Positions 33,918 through 43,264 of a stretch of DNA of 64,000 nt are shown here, piece after piece. Position 1 is the stretch's first letter; each line of letters opens with the position of its first letter. Source of the stretch: Veillonella parvula (lineage in GTDB: Bacteria; Bacillota; Negativicutes; Veillonellales; Veillonellaceae); the NCBI RefSeq assembly GCF_036456085.1, contig NZ_CP138632.1:1593001-1657000 (forward strand), given 5' to 3'. The notes beneath the pieces were generated by a model. It was not told the DNA's origin and made no database searches. It saw only the letters and a program-made list of their open reading frames with translations. The position numbers and the translations under genes were made by a program.

Positions 33918-34874
33918 CTAATTGCTAATTGGTAAGAAAATCATAGGGTCTACAGGCGTATTGTTAAGGCGTACCTCATAGTGAACGTGGGCACCCGTAC
34001 TTTTACCAGTACTACCCATCAAAGCAATGGTTTGACCTTGTTTCACGCTCATCCCTACCGTTACCAATACGGCACTATTATGGCCATAACGGGTAACAAA
34101 GCCATTGCCATGATCGATTTCAACAAGGTTACCATAACCGCCGCTTGTATATCCTGCAAAGGTTACCACCCCTGCCGCAGTAGCCACGATTTGGGAACCA
34201 TAGTCATCGGCAATATCGATACCTTCATGGAATGCACCAATAGCACCCGTAACAGGGTCAACACGGCTACCAAATGGAGATGTAATAACGCCCTTACTTG
34301 GCCAAATACTAGGTGTCGTACTATTCACAGCACCACCAGAACCAGCGGAGAAATTGATGGATTGTAATGCCATCAAATCTTGTGCGCCACCATCACGAAG
34401 GATATTGCGCATTGTATAGAAACTAACAAGCAATTTTTGTGCTTCCTTATCCATTTTGGATAGTCGAGCCGATAATTGTGCCGCTGTTAACGTCTGTGCT
34501 TCACTATTATCAGCGGCTTCCTGCTTTGGGTCGCTACCATCCCCGCCACCTTGAGCTGGTGTGCCAGATTCAGCGCCCTTCAATATTTTCTTATTTTCTT
34601 CACTAATTTGATTTAAGTTTTGAATTTTCTTATCCAAAACCTCTGTTTTTTGTTGTAACAATTTCAACTGTTCCGATTGCAATTGCGTTTGTTGACGTAA
34701 TTGCACAACCTCAGCTTGACGCACAATGCCCCAAATACCGAGTACCAATGCCAAGACCAATACTACAGAACCAATAATGGCAACGAGTTTCGCTTGCTTG
34801 GTAGTTAATGTCAATATGCAGTTGTCACCATTTCTTTCAACTTTGTTTGAAATGAATGCCGGTATTTTCAACAT
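33918..34874 (-). CDS. M23-family (LytM-type) metallopeptidase, membrane anchored
   Basis: A 318-residue envelope protein: membrane helix at about residues 31-52, coiled coil about 55-100 (QLRQQTQLQSEQLKLLQQKT), a Ser/Gly-rich linker, then an M23 peptidase domain from about 195 with ITSPFGSRVDPVTG, FHEGIDIA (zinc ligands H and D), and GAHVHYEV (HxH). All zinc ligands are kept, so it is probably an active peptidoglycan endopeptidase rather than an EnvC-like regulator. Nine bases separate it from the DUF4446 gene upstream, suggesting one operon. Confidence 0.85.
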   Translation of the reverse strand: MLKIPAFISNKVERNGDNCILTLTTKQAKLVAIIGSVVLVLALVLGIWGIVRQAEVVQLRQQTQLQSEQLKLLQQKTEVLDKKIQNLNQISEENKKILKGAESGTPAQGGGDGSDPKQEAADNSEAQTLTAAQLSARLSKMDKEAQKLLVSFYTMRNILRDGGAQDLMALQSINFSAGSGGAVNSTTPSIWPSKGVITSPFGSRVDPVTGAIGAFHEGIDIADDYGSQIVATAAGVVTFAGYTSGGYGNLVEIDHGNGFVTRYGHNSAVLVTVGMSVKQGQTIALMGSTGKSTGAHVHYEVRLNNTPVDPMIFLPISN

Positions 34875-34883
34875 AAAACTTCC

Positions 34884-35405
34884 TTATTTCGAGACGATAG
34901 CGCTCGTCAACGCTTCCTCATTGGTACGCTCACCCAACGCTTCGTTCAAACTTTCTAATTCTTCTTGTGAAAGACTTACTAAACTTTTACCTTTCACAAT
35001 AGGTTTACTAAAAATACGAGATTCGCTACGACCGTAAATACTAGAGATACAGATGCCATTATTGTTGCCATCTAGCAAGGTAAGCGCAAAGGACAGATCA
35101 TTTCCGATATTTTCAAAGGCATTATACTTAATAAAGCCAATTTTTTGTATCGTATTACTCTGAATATTGCGAATTGCCACTTGCTCGGATAACAAGGACT
35201 CAAGGCCTTTCGCAGCATCGCGAATTTCACTGACCTCTACAGATAATTTACGCTCTAGGCTCGCACCATGCTCCCCTTGCATAAAGAAATCGTATTTCTT
35301 TTTCAAGCTACCTAAACGAATGTGTAAGATTACACAATATACGAATAACACTATAACAAGAACGATGGTAACCATGCCTATCCACGGTTGAATCGATTCG
35401 AACAT
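34884..35405 (-). CDS. DUF4446 membrane protein
   Basis: A 173-residue protein with one N-terminal membrane helix (MVTIVLVIVLFVYCVILHIR), a charged helical region to about residue 75, then FIKYNAFENIGNDLSFALTLLDGNNNGICISSIYGR, the diagnostic block of DUF4446, a family commonly encoded near parB in Firmicutes. Function unknown. The gap 35406-35616 is AT-rich with a TATAAT box on the minus strand near 35448 and a GTGAAAG heptamer at 35464. Confidence 0.8.
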   Translation of the reverse strand: MFESIQPWIGMVTIVLVIVLFVYCVILHIRLGSLKKKYDFFMQGEHGASLERKLSVEVSEIRDAAKGLESLLSEQVAIRNIQSNTIQKIGFIKYNAFENIGNDLSFALTLLDGNNNGICISSIYGRSESRIFSKPIVKGKSLVSLSQEELESLNEALGERTNEEALTSAIVSK

Positions 35406-35616
35406 GTATTTTCCTTCCTATACAATCATCAAAACTCCAACAGTTAATTATACCATTCCTATTGTGAAAGTTAAATGACTGCATGCAATTTAATTTAATA
35501 TATCTAATATTTAATATATATAATATAGATAAATGATACCTATATAACAATGTATATAACAAGCATGTAATGTATATCTAAATGTATGTGTTACATACAT
35601 ATTACAATGCTATTTA

Positions 35617-36987
35617 TTAGCCCTCTAGTTCGTCAACAAATGGGCTTATTGCTCGTTCTAGTATACCATGTAGAGCTGCTATGAGTACACCGTAATTTAC
35701 AATAGGCGTACCTTGTACAACAGCGCATTCTATACGACGTAACACCTCACGACGTGTTAGCATACAAGCACCACAGTGGATGATCAAATCATACTGTGAT
35801 ACATCCTTAGGGAATGCTCCCCCACTAGTGAATTCTAACTGTAAATCTGTATAGCCTTGCTTTTTTAAAAGATTAGGTATTTTTACAGTCCCAATATCAT
35901 CGCATTGACGACGATGTGTACAACCTTCACTGATAAGTACCTTGGAACCAGCTTTCAAATTCTTAATAGCCTTAACACCAGTTACTAAATCCTGTAATTT
36001 TCCCTTGAACCGCGCCATCAAAATAGAAAAGGATGTCAATGGAATCGAATCAGGCGTCAACTCATCAACCCGATCAAATGCTTGGGAATCACAGATTACC
36101 ATTTTAGGGGGATTCTTAAGCGAGTGAATCATAGCCGGTAATTCTTCTGTTTGGCAGACTAAAGCTAAGCCTTTATGATCGAGAATTTCTCGGATAGTCT
36201 GTACCTGTGGCAAGATGAGTCGCCCCTTTGGTGCGGCACTGTCGATAGGACATACAAGAATGATTGTATCCCCCTCTTCAACTAAACCTTGTAAAAGAGT
36301 TTGCTCCCCTTCTACATCAAGTGGTGTTAGCCCACCGAGTAGATCAAGCAACTCTAATCGTTTCGCATCAGATGTGAAGTCAGCAGAACAAATGACAGTA
36401 GCTAAGTCTGATAAGCTTGTATGGGCGGCTATATAACCCTCCCCCACTATAACTTTTCCGACAATATCTTTAGAATCATCTAAATTGTTTGTAGCCTTAC
36501 TTATATTATCTACAGATTCTTTTATAGTTCCTTTAGACTCTACTATATTCTCTTTAAGCTCATCTATATCGTTTTTATATAAATGCTTATCGAATTTAGT
36601 CGAATTAATCTCATTAATAAAAAGTGCGACAGGTACATTATTTTGTTTTAAAAGGCCTAACCAATGCATATCATCCGAAGTTGGCTCTTCATCGGTGCGA
36701 AGCACATAGACAGCAAGATTGATCTTTTTTACAACCTCTTCTGTTTTCTCCATGCGCAATGTACCTAATTCAGTTGTATCGTCTATACCAGCTGTATCGG
36801 TAATCACCACAGGACCGAGTGGCAAGATTTCCATAGCTTTGCTCACAGGATCAGTTGTGGTCCCAGCTACATCGGACACTAACGATACAGGCTGATCAGT
36901 TAGCATATTAATCAATGTAGACTTTCCCGCATTACAACGGCCAAAAAAACCAATATGTATACGATTTGCCTTAGGTGTTTGTTCCAT
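35617..36987 (-). CDS. hydF: [FeFe]-hydrogenase maturation GTPase HydF
   Basis: A 456-residue GTPase and scaffold that delivers the diiron subcluster to the hydrogenase. G1 GRCNAGKS at residues 16-23, G3 DTAGID near 63, dimerisation region, then the cluster-binding C-terminal part: CTHRRQCDDIGTVKIP near residue 355 and HCGACM near 403 (C-x-H...H-C-x2-C pattern). An extra low-complexity piece of about 45 residues (near 130-175, rich in Lys, Asn, Ser and Ile) follows the NxxD-like NEIN strand. Its substrate, the hydrogenase, is encoded at 13943-15373; HydE and HydG are not in this window. Lies downstream of parB, separated by the hexanucleotide repeat. Confidence 0.92.
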   Translation of the reverse strand: MEQTPKANRIHIGFFGRCNAGKSTLINMLTDQPVSLVSDVAGTTTDPVSKAMEILPLGPVVITDTAGIDDTTELGTLRMEKTEEVVKKINLAVYVLRTDEEPTSDDMHWLGLLKQNNVPVALFINEINSTKFDKHLYKNDIDELKENIVESKGTIKESVDNISKATNNLDDSKDIVGKVIVGEGYIAAHTSLSDLATVICSADFTSDAKRLELLDLLGGLTPLDVEGEQTLLQGLVEEGDTIILVCPIDSAAPKGRLILPQVQTIREILDHKGLALVCQTEELPAMIHSLKNPPKMVICDSQAFDRVDELTPDSIPLTSFSILMARFKGKLQDLVTGVKAIKNLKAGSKVLISEGCTHRRQCDDIGTVKIPNLLKKQGYTDLQLEFTSGGAFPKDVSQYDLIIHCGACMLTRREVLRRIECAVVQGTPIVNYGVLIAALHGILERAISPFVDELEG

Positions 36988-37150
36988 AACCTATCCTCGT
37001 TACTTAATCTTCATATATATTGCAAAATATATTATAAAACTTCTTACGCCTTATCTTATTATTTAATAATTCTCTTACATATAGTAAAAGCGCAGCCCGT
37101 AGACTACACTTTTTCCGCATATTGTAAATGTTATTGTTGTTATTGTTCCG

Positions 37151-37189
37151 GCTTTTGCTTTTGCTTTTGCTTTTGCTTTTGCTTTTGCT
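37151..37189. repeat. Hexanucleotide tandem repeat (GCTTTT)6
   Basis: Six exact units of GCTTTT followed by GCT, between parB and hydF, preceded by TTATTGTTGTTATTGTTCC. Copy number could vary by slippage and change the distance from parB to any hydF promoter in 36990-37150. Confidence 0.9.
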
Positions 37190-37195
37190 AGCCAA

Positions 37196-38125
37196 TTATA
37201 CTCTAAACTCTATTGTTTCCGCATCTTCTGTTTGATCTTGCCCATCCATATATGCAATAAGTCTTTCTAATTCAGCTTCAGAGGAAAAAACAATTTCAAT
37301 TTTCCCTTGTACTTTTTTACCTGCACGAAATTTAATATTCACAGGGGACCCTAAACTTAGTTTTAAACGATCCATTAAAGCACGAACTTCTGCCGTATTT
37401 TGAGGTTTACCAGTCTTTGCTTTAGATGATTTATTTTGCATAGACTTAACAAGGGCCTCTGCTTGTCTAGCGCTTAGCTCGCCCTCTTTAATACGTTCAG
37501 CTGCTTCCATTTGTTGAGCTGCACTTCTTAACGCTAATAATGGACGAGCTTGGCCAACCGTCAAATCACCTTCTATAAGATCTTTTTGTACAGAATCACA
37601 TAATTTTAAAAGGCGAACCATATTAGCAATATATGAACGACTACGGCCAAGACGAGCAGAAATCATTTCTTGCGTTTGCTTATAGGTATCAATCAATCCT
37701 TGATAAGCCAATGCTTCTTCAATGGGATCTAATCCTTCACGTTGTAAGTTTTCTACAAGAGCAACCTCTGTCATTTCTTCGGTATTATATTTTTTAACAA
37801 TAACTGGTACTGTTTTTAATCCAGCAATCATAGCAGCACGATAACGGCGCTCGCCAGCCACAATTTGGTATTTATTCTTTTGTTTACGAACCACAATAGG
37901 TTGGAAAATACCAAGATTCTTGATTGATTCAGCTAAGGTAGCTAGACTATCTTCATCAAAACTTTTACGTGGTTGGTCTACATTTGGAACTAGCTCAGAA
38001 ATCGGCAGTTCATGTATCTCCTTTTCAGGCAATACAGAATCTACAGAGTCAACCTTCATTAAATTCTCAAGACCCTTTCCCAATCCGGACGTTTTGCTTT
38101 TCTTGCTTTTAATTTCTCTTGGCAT
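37196..38125 (-). CDS. parB: Chromosome-partitioning protein ParB
   Basis: A 309-residue CTP-dependent DNA clamp. N-terminal basic tail with GLGKGLENLM (ParA-interacting), the ParB/Srx domain with IVAGERRYRAA (GERRxRA CTPase motif near residue 97), ALVENLQRE, a helix-turn-helix (ISARLGRSRSYIANMVRLLKL) that reads parS, and a C-terminal dimerisation segment. The ATG at 38125 has GAGAGGG upstream; a TTG/ATG further out adds an unlikely MVDICKVERVSC tail. Five parS sites lie within 38.7-40.8 kb. Follows parA with about 190 bases containing a tandem repeat. Confidence 0.95.
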   Translation of the reverse strand: MPREIKSKKSKTSGLGKGLENLMKVDSVDSVLPEKEIHELPISELVPNVDQPRKSFDEDSLATLAESIKNLGIFQPIVVRKQKNKYQIVAGERRYRAAMIAGLKTVPVIVKKYNTEEMTEVALVENLQREGLDPIEEALAYQGLIDTYKQTQEMISARLGRSRSYIANMVRLLKLCDSVQKDLIEGDLTVGQARPLLALRSAAQQMEAAERIKEGELSARQAEALVKSMQNKSSKAKTGKPQNTAEVRALMDRLKLSLGSPVNIKFRAGKKVQGKIEIVFSSEAELERLIAYMDGQDQTEDAETIEFRV

Positions 38126-38262
38126 ACAACTAACCCTCTCAACCTTACAAATATCTACCAATTATAAACAAGTAAATTTCTTAAACTATCAAAGAACCAA
38201 CCAATTTATTTAAAATTGGATTCCTTACTTATCACTAGATGCCTATTAAATTTAGATGTTAA

Positions 38263-38329
38263 TTTAGTTTTAGTGCTTATTTAGTTTTAGTACTTATTTA
38301 GCTTTAGTGCTTATTTAGTTTTTAGATGC
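38263..38329. repeat. 17-bp tandem repeat between parA and parB
   Basis: Units TTTAGTTTTAGTGCTTA, TTTAGTTTTAGTACTTA, TTTAGCTTTAGTGCTTA (38263-38313) and a partial fourth unit that runs into the last codons of parA. Confidence 0.85.
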
Positions 38330-39082
38330 TTTAATTACTTCTTTAGCTAATTTCGTATATACATCAGCACCTTTGGATTTTGGATCATATACAATGATTG
38401 GTTCCCCATAACTAGGTGCCTCACTTAGACGTACATTACGAGGAATAATTGTTTTATATACTTTATTGCCAAAGAATTTTTTTACTTCATCGGCTACTTG
38501 AATCGATAAATTTGTGCGGCCATCAAACATAGTCAATAATACGCCTTCAATTTCAAGATCCTTATTTGATGTTTGTTGTACAATTGTTATCGTTTTAACT
38601 AATTGACTAACCCCTTCCAATGCGTAAAATTCACTTTGAATTGGAATCAATACACTATCAGCAGCAGTGAAGGCATTTAATGTTAATAATCCGAGAGATG
38701 GTGGACAGTCAATGACGATAAAATCATATGTATCTCGTACTGACGCTAACGCTTTTTTCAACATTGTTTCACGTGAAACAACGGAAACTAGTTCTACTTC
38801 AGCACCAGCTAGTTGAATTGTTGCAGGCGCCACAAATAGGTTTTCAAGCATTGTAGGTTGTACAATATCAGCAATTGGTTCTCCATCAATTAGAACATCA
38901 TGCACACAGAGCTCTAAATCATCCTTTTCAATACCTAGTCCAGAACTAGCATTACCTTGTGGATCCAAATCAACCAGTAACACTTTCTTACCTGCATCAG
39001 CTAAACAAGCACTCAAATTTACTGATGTTGTAGTTTTACCAACACCGCCTTTTTGATTAGTAATAGCTATAACTTTGCCCAC
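38315..39082 (-). CDS. parA: Chromosome-partitioning ATPase ParA (Soj)
   Basis: A 255-residue Walker-type ATPase. Deviant Walker [14 protein letters not shown] at residues 10-22, [13 protein letters not shown] near 40, Walker [19 protein letters not shown] near 120, and the C-terminal [12 protein letters not shown]. It binds DNA non-specifically in the ATP dimer form and is released by ParB. GTG start with AGGTGA six bases upstream. A full parS site is embedded in its coding sequence (38765-38780). No membrane-targeting tail, as expected for Soj. Confidence 0.95.
   Translation of the reverse strand: MGKVIAITNQKGGVGKTTTSVNLSACLADAGKKVLLVDLDPQGNASSGLGIEKDDLELCVHDVLIDGEPIADIVQPTMLENLFVAPATIQLAGAEVELVSVVSRETMLKKALASVRDTYDFIVIDCPPSLGLLTLNAFTAADSVLIPIQSEFYALEGVSQLVKTITIVQQTSNKDLEIEGVLLTMFDGRTNLSIQVADEVKKFFGNKVYKTIIPRNVRLSEAPSYGEPIIVYDPKSKGADVYTKLAKEVIKASKN
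38765..38780. promoter_or_regulatory. parS site 1 (inside parA)
   Basis: Exact TGTTTCACGTGAAACA, the canonical ParB-binding palindrome, within the parA reading frame (Val-Ser-Arg-Glu-Thr region). Confidence 0.95.
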
Positions 39083-39277
39083 TTAATTCACCTCACATCT
39101 TCGTTCAAAATATTTCTTTTCCATTATAACATAAAACAATGCTAATTACGGTATTTATAAATAAAATTCTCATTAATTTTTTATCTACTACATTATTTTT
39201 CCACCTACATTTATATTATGTCCATAAACTTATAGGTAAATAACTTCATTAATATAATTACAACGCTTATTTTTTAT

Positions 39278-39293
39278 TGTTTCACGTGAAACA
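39278..39293. promoter_or_regulatory. parS site 2
   Basis: Exact TGTTTCACGTGAAACA in the gene-free stretch upstream of parA. Confidence 0.95.
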
Positions 39294-39376
39294 TAACTAT
39301 TTATTTTTTCATTATATATTTACACCACTAAATAGCAAAAAATTACATCAAATGTTCTGTAGATTTTACGATTAAA

Positions 39377-39392
39377 TGTTTCACGTGAAACA
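39377..39392. promoter_or_regulatory. parS site 3
   Basis: Exact TGTTTCACGTGAAACA; the palindrome extends to 22 bases with flanking AAA/TTT (39374-39395). Confidence 0.95.
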
Positions 39393-39684
39393 TTTAAGAA
39401 TTAAGACCTAACGCAAAAATATCAAATTGTAAAATCAATAAAAATTTTACAGTAAAAAACCATTACTTTAATATAAAATCCTATGCCAATAGTTCAATAT
39501 ATACAGATTTATTTTATATTATCTTTTTTATTTATAGAACTAAACCATTAGCGAAAGGTATGAAGTAACAATACTTTGATCGGTAACATGTATATATAAC
39601 ATATAATATACGAAATGTAATATATTAATTTAATACTATACTCTTATATACGCTTAACATATAATCAGATCATATTTAACAAAT

Positions 39685-39700
39685 TGTTTCACGTGAAACA
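39685..39700. promoter_or_regulatory. parS site 4
   Basis: Exact TGTTTCACGTGAAACA. Confidence 0.95.
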
Positions 39701-39994
39701 TTAAAGTTAACATTAAATACATAAAGACTTTATCGCCAATAACTTTTATATCTAAAAAGTATTTTGATATAACTTTAAGCTATATCTATATACTACTAAA
39801 TTATATGAGAATACAGGTCCTATATACTTTGACAGGTATTATCCATATCTATATACTATTAGTTAGATAGTAATTAGATTGATAATCTTAAGAGTCTAGA
39901 AAAATTACTTTATAAGATTTATATACAATTGATAATAGTAAGCACATGCTCTACGGACACGCAGAGCTTTTTATTTTGAAGAGGAGGCGTTTCC

Positions 39995-40762
39995 ATGCCC
40001 ATCTATAACGGAATGCTTCCTGCCATCGACAAAGCAGAAGTAAAACGATACGCAGGACTTCGTCACGCTGAGGATTTCCCACAAAACTATGTTGACGAAG
40101 CATGTAAGGAAATCCAATTATTGGCTACACCTAGAGGTGTATATCAAGAATATGATTATGATGCAGAAACAAAGACTATTTTAAGTAATCCACCCCTAAA
40201 AATTGAAGGTTCTATCATCGAAAAACATCTAGAAAAATCTACTAAAGTATACGTATTGGGCGTAACAGTCGGAGAAGATGTAGAAATTCGTAGTGAGCAG
40301 TTATTTAAACAAGGTAATTATACGGTGGGTTTATTACTTGATGCAGCTGCTACAACTGCAGTAGAGCAGGTAGCTGATCAGGTAAACGAAGTAATCAATA
40401 CAATTGCTAAGAAACAGGGATATAAGCCAACCTGGCGTTTTAGTCCTGGTTATGGCAATTGGCCACTAGAGATTCAGCCTGAATTAGCTAAAATTATTAA
40501 AACTGAGCTAATTGGCTTACAAGTTACAGAAAACTATTTATTATTCCCACGTAAATCTGTAACAGCTATTATTGGTTTAATGCCAGCAAATGAAGATATT
40601 AAAACAAAAAGAGGCTGTACATCTTGTTCACAACAAGACTGCGCTTCTCGTAAATTACCAGAGAAAGCAACAGTTAACGACCAAGATAGGGGAGAAGAGG
40701 ATAGTAGCAAAACTACTGCCGATATTTCTGGCATCGCTATGAAAGGTCAACCAACAGAGTGA
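39995..40762 (+). CDS. Stand-alone methionine synthase reactivation-domain protein
   Basis: A 255-residue protein equivalent to the C-terminal activation domain of MetH. The AdoMet-binding signature RFSPGYGNWPLEIQPEL is at residues 147-163, preceded by VYVLGVTVGEDVE near 84 and DAAATTAVEQVAD near 117. It would reduce and remethylate inactive cob(II)alamin on MetH. The C-terminus carries an extra cysteine-rich tail (RGCTSCSQQDCASRK) and a polar end. Followed by metH, whose product lacks exactly this domain. AGGAGG lies eight bases before the ATG. Confidence 0.85.
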   Translation: MPIYNGMLPAIDKAEVKRYAGLRHAEDFPQNYVDEACKEIQLLATPRGVYQEYDYDAETKTILSNPPLKIEGSIIEKHLEKSTKVYVLGVTVGEDVEIRSEQLFKQGNYTVGLLLDAAATTAVEQVADQVNEVINTIAKKQGYKPTWRFSPGYGNWPLEIQPELAKIIKTELIGLQVTENYLLFPRKSVTAIIGLMPANEDIKTKRGCTSCSQQDCASRKLPEKATVNDQDRGEEDSSKTTADISGIAMKGQPTE

Positions 40763-40778
40763 TGTTTCACGTGAAACA
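40763..40778. promoter_or_regulatory. parS site 5 (inside the methionine operon)
   Basis: Exact TGTTTCACGTGAAACA, beginning directly after the TGA of the reactivation-domain gene and 32 bases before the metH start. Confidence 0.95.
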
Positions 40779-40810
40779 TTTTAATTTTAGGATGTTAAAG
40801 GAAGATGTTT

Positions 40811-43246
40811 ATGTATATATTTGACGGTGCTATGGGCACAATGCTACAAGCTGCAGGCTTAGAAGAGGGCTATTGTCCGGAGCTATTTAACGTAGAAAGG
40901 CCAGAAGTAGTAAAGGATATTCACGCTCAATACTTACAACATGGCAGTGATGTAATCACAACAAATACGTTCGGCGCTTGTGGGCTTAAACTAGAAGATT
41001 ATGACTTACAAGATCGTGTAAGAGAAATAAATATTGCTGCTGTAAAAGTAGCCAAAGAAGCGATTGCAGAGGTTAAACCATCTGCCCGTGTAGCTGGCTC
41101 TATGGGTCCTACAGGCCGCTTCTTACAACCATTAGGCAATATGAGTTTTGATGATATTTACGACACATACCGCGAGCAAGCCGAGGCTTTAATCGAAGGT
41201 GGCGTTGATTTTATTATCATTGAAACTATCATCGACGTACAGGAAATGCGTGCCGCTTTATTAGCCTCTTTAGATGCTCGTGAAGCAGCAGGGAAGACAA
41301 AAGATGATGTACAAATCATCTGTCAATTTTCTTTTAGTGAAGACGGTCGTACTATTACAGGTACACCACCAGCAGTAGCAACTACTATCGTAGAAGCTAT
41401 AGGGGCTGATATCATTGGTATCAACTGTTCCCTTGGACCTGAACAAATTACACCACTTATCGAAGAGATTGCAAGCGTTACAAATTTACCAATAAGCTGT
41501 CAGCCAAATGCCGGTATGCCTCAATTAATAAATAAACAAACTGTATTCCCACTTTCAGCTGAAGAGATGGGGCCTTTGATGCTTCCAATTGTTGATGCTG
41601 GTGCAAGCTATGTTGGCGGCTGCTGTGGTACAACACCAGCTCATATTCAATCTATTTCCGATGCTGTGAAAGCTCATACGCCAAAAGAACGCGCCCACAT
41701 TGCACCTAAAACAATTATTACAAGCCGTACTAAACTTTTAGAGTTGGGCCATCATACAAAACCACTTATCATTGGCGAACGTATTAATCCAACTGGTCGT
41801 AAAGTCCTTGCTCAAGAATTGCGCGATGGTTCTTTCATCCGTGTAAAACGAGATGCCTTAGACCAAGTAGAGGCAGGTGCAGATATCCTCGATGTAAACA
41901 TGGGTGTAGCTGGCATGGATCAATCGCCCTTAATGGAACGTGCCATTTTTGAGTTATCCATGCTCGTAGAAACACCATTATCCATTGATACATTAGACCC
42001 AGTAGCTATGGAAATAGCTCTTAAAAACTATCCAGGTCGTGCCCTCATCAACTCCGTAAATGGGGAGGAGGAGTCTATTACGCACGTAATGCCTTTGGCT
42101 AAACGGTATGGTGCAGCATTACTTTGCTTGCCAATCTGTAGTGGTGACTTACCTGAAAAAGCAGAGGACCGCGTTGCTTTAGCTGAAAGTATCGTAAATC
42201 GCGCTTACGGTTATGGTCTTCACCCACATGATTTATTACTCGATCCATTAGTATTAACACTTGCCAGCGGTGAAGATAGTGCACGCCAAACATTGCGTAC
42301 GCTACAGTTATATAAAGAAAAATTTGGCTTCCCAACAGTAATGGGCTTGTCCAATATCTCCTTCGGTATGCCTCAGCGTCCATATTTGAACGGCCAATTC
42401 TTAACAATGGCCCTTGCATGTGGCTTAACAACACCGATTATGAATCCACTCAATTATCCAGCAAAAAAAGCATTTGTATCTAGTACTACCTTACTAGGCT
42501 GGGACCCAGGTTCTGCTGAATTTATTAAAGAATACGGCTATGAAGACGAAACTACCGCTCCTGGTAACTCTGCTCCTAAAGGGCCAGATAAAAAATCCTT
42601 CGATAGTAATGATCCTTTAGCCAATATTCGCGCATGTGTAGAACAAGGCGAAAAAGAAGCTATCATTGATCTTGTAAAAAAAGCCTTAGCAGATGGTATC
42701 GATCCATTAGATCTTACGAAAAAAGGCTTATCTGAAGCGATGAACGTAGTGGGGGATAAGTTTGGTTCTGGTAAATTATTCTTACCACAAGTAATGCTTG
42801 CTGCTGAAACAATGCAGGCTGCTTTCAACACCATTAAAGAAATTATTCCTGCTAGTGAAAGCTTAGATAAAGGCACCGTTGTCGTGGCTACAGTTAAAGG
42901 CGACATTCACGATTTAGGTAAAAATATCGTAGCAGCATTGCTCGAAAACAATGGTTACAAAATCGTCGACCTGGGTAAGGACGTTGACCCAGAAGTTATC
43001 GTACAAGCTATTAAAGATAACAAAGCTGCCCTCGTTGGCATCTGTTCCTTGATGACGACAACCATGCCACAAATCGACAATACTATCGCTGCTATCCGTG
43101 CAGCAGGCCTTAAAACTAAGGTCATGGTTGGTGGCGCCGTAGTATCTCAAGACTACGCAGACCAAGCAGGCGCGGATATCTACGCTAAGGACGGCATCGC
43201 TGCTGTTAACCATGCTAACGATTTCTTTGAAACACTAGAAAAATAA
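40811..43246 (+). CDS. metH: Cobalamin-dependent methionine synthase (without activation domain)
   Basis: An 811-residue enzyme that moves the methyl group of methyltetrahydrofolate to homocysteine via cobalamin. Domains in order: homocysteine-binding barrel (DGAMGTMLQAAG start; zinc ligands GINCSLGP near 210 and GGCCGTTP near 275), pterin-binding barrel (GERINPTGRK near 320), helical cap near 600-680, and the B12 domain with GDIHDLGKNI near 700. It ends after the B12 domain; the reactivation domain is the separate protein encoded just upstream. I take the ATG at 40811, eight bases after AAAGGA, over the ATG at 40805. Confidence 0.93.
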   Translation: MYIFDGAMGTMLQAAGLEEGYCPELFNVERPEVVKDIHAQYLQHGSDVITTNTFGACGLKLEDYDLQDRVREINIAAVKVAKEAIAEVKPSARVAGSMGPTGRFLQPLGNMSFDDIYDTYREQAEALIEGGVDFIIIETIIDVQEMRAALLASLDAREAAGKTKDDVQIICQFSFSEDGRTITGTPPAVATTIVEAIGADIIGINCSLGPEQITPLIEEIASVTNLPISCQPNAGMPQLINKQTVFPLSAEEMGPLMLPIVDAGASYVGGCCGTTPAHIQSISDAVKAHTPKERAHIAPKTIITSRTKLLELGHHTKPLIIGERINPTGRKVLAQELRDGSFIRVKRDALDQVEAGADILDVNMGVAGMDQSPLMERAIFELSMLVETPLSIDTLDPVAMEIALKNYPGRALINSVNGEEESITHVMPLAKRYGAALLCLPICSGDLPEKAEDRVALAESIVNRAYGYGLHPHDLLLDPLVLTLASGEDSARQTLRTLQLYKEKFGFPTVMGLSNISFGMPQRPYLNGQFLTMALACGLTTPIMNPLNYPAKKAFVSSTTLLGWDPGSAEFIKEYGYEDETTAPGNSAPKGPDKKSFDSNDPLANIRACVEQGEKEAIIDLVKKALADGIDPLDLTKKGLSEAMNVVGDKFGSGKLFLPQVMLAAETMQAAFNTIKEIIPASESLDKGTVVVATVKGDIHDLGKNIVAALLENNGYKIVDLGKDVDPEVIVQAIKDNKAALVGICSLMTTTMPQIDNTIAAIRAAGLKTKVMVGGAVVSQDYADQAGADIYAKDGIAAVNHANDFFETLEK

Positions 43247-43264
43247 TGTATAGTAACGAGGTAC

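Larger units (their letters stand above)
39083..39994. other. Gene-free, AT-rich centromere-like zone
   Basis: 912 bases with stop codons in all frames, three of the five parS sites, and TATA-rich DNA. Near its right end GCTCT (39948-39952) can pair with AGAGC (39963-39967) before TTTTT, a weak terminator-like hairpin preceding the methionine operon's ribosome site (GAGGAGG). I see no RNA gene here. Confidence 0.7.

Noticed and set aside
37004-37195. A 63-codon frame with a Lys-Ser repeat and Asn run
   Set aside because: It starts with TTG directly after the parB stop without ribosome site and is produced by the hexanucleotide repeat.
39083-39994. Cobalamin or SAM riboswitch before the methionine operon
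   Set aside because: No conserved core of either class is visible; the region is AT-rich with parS sites.
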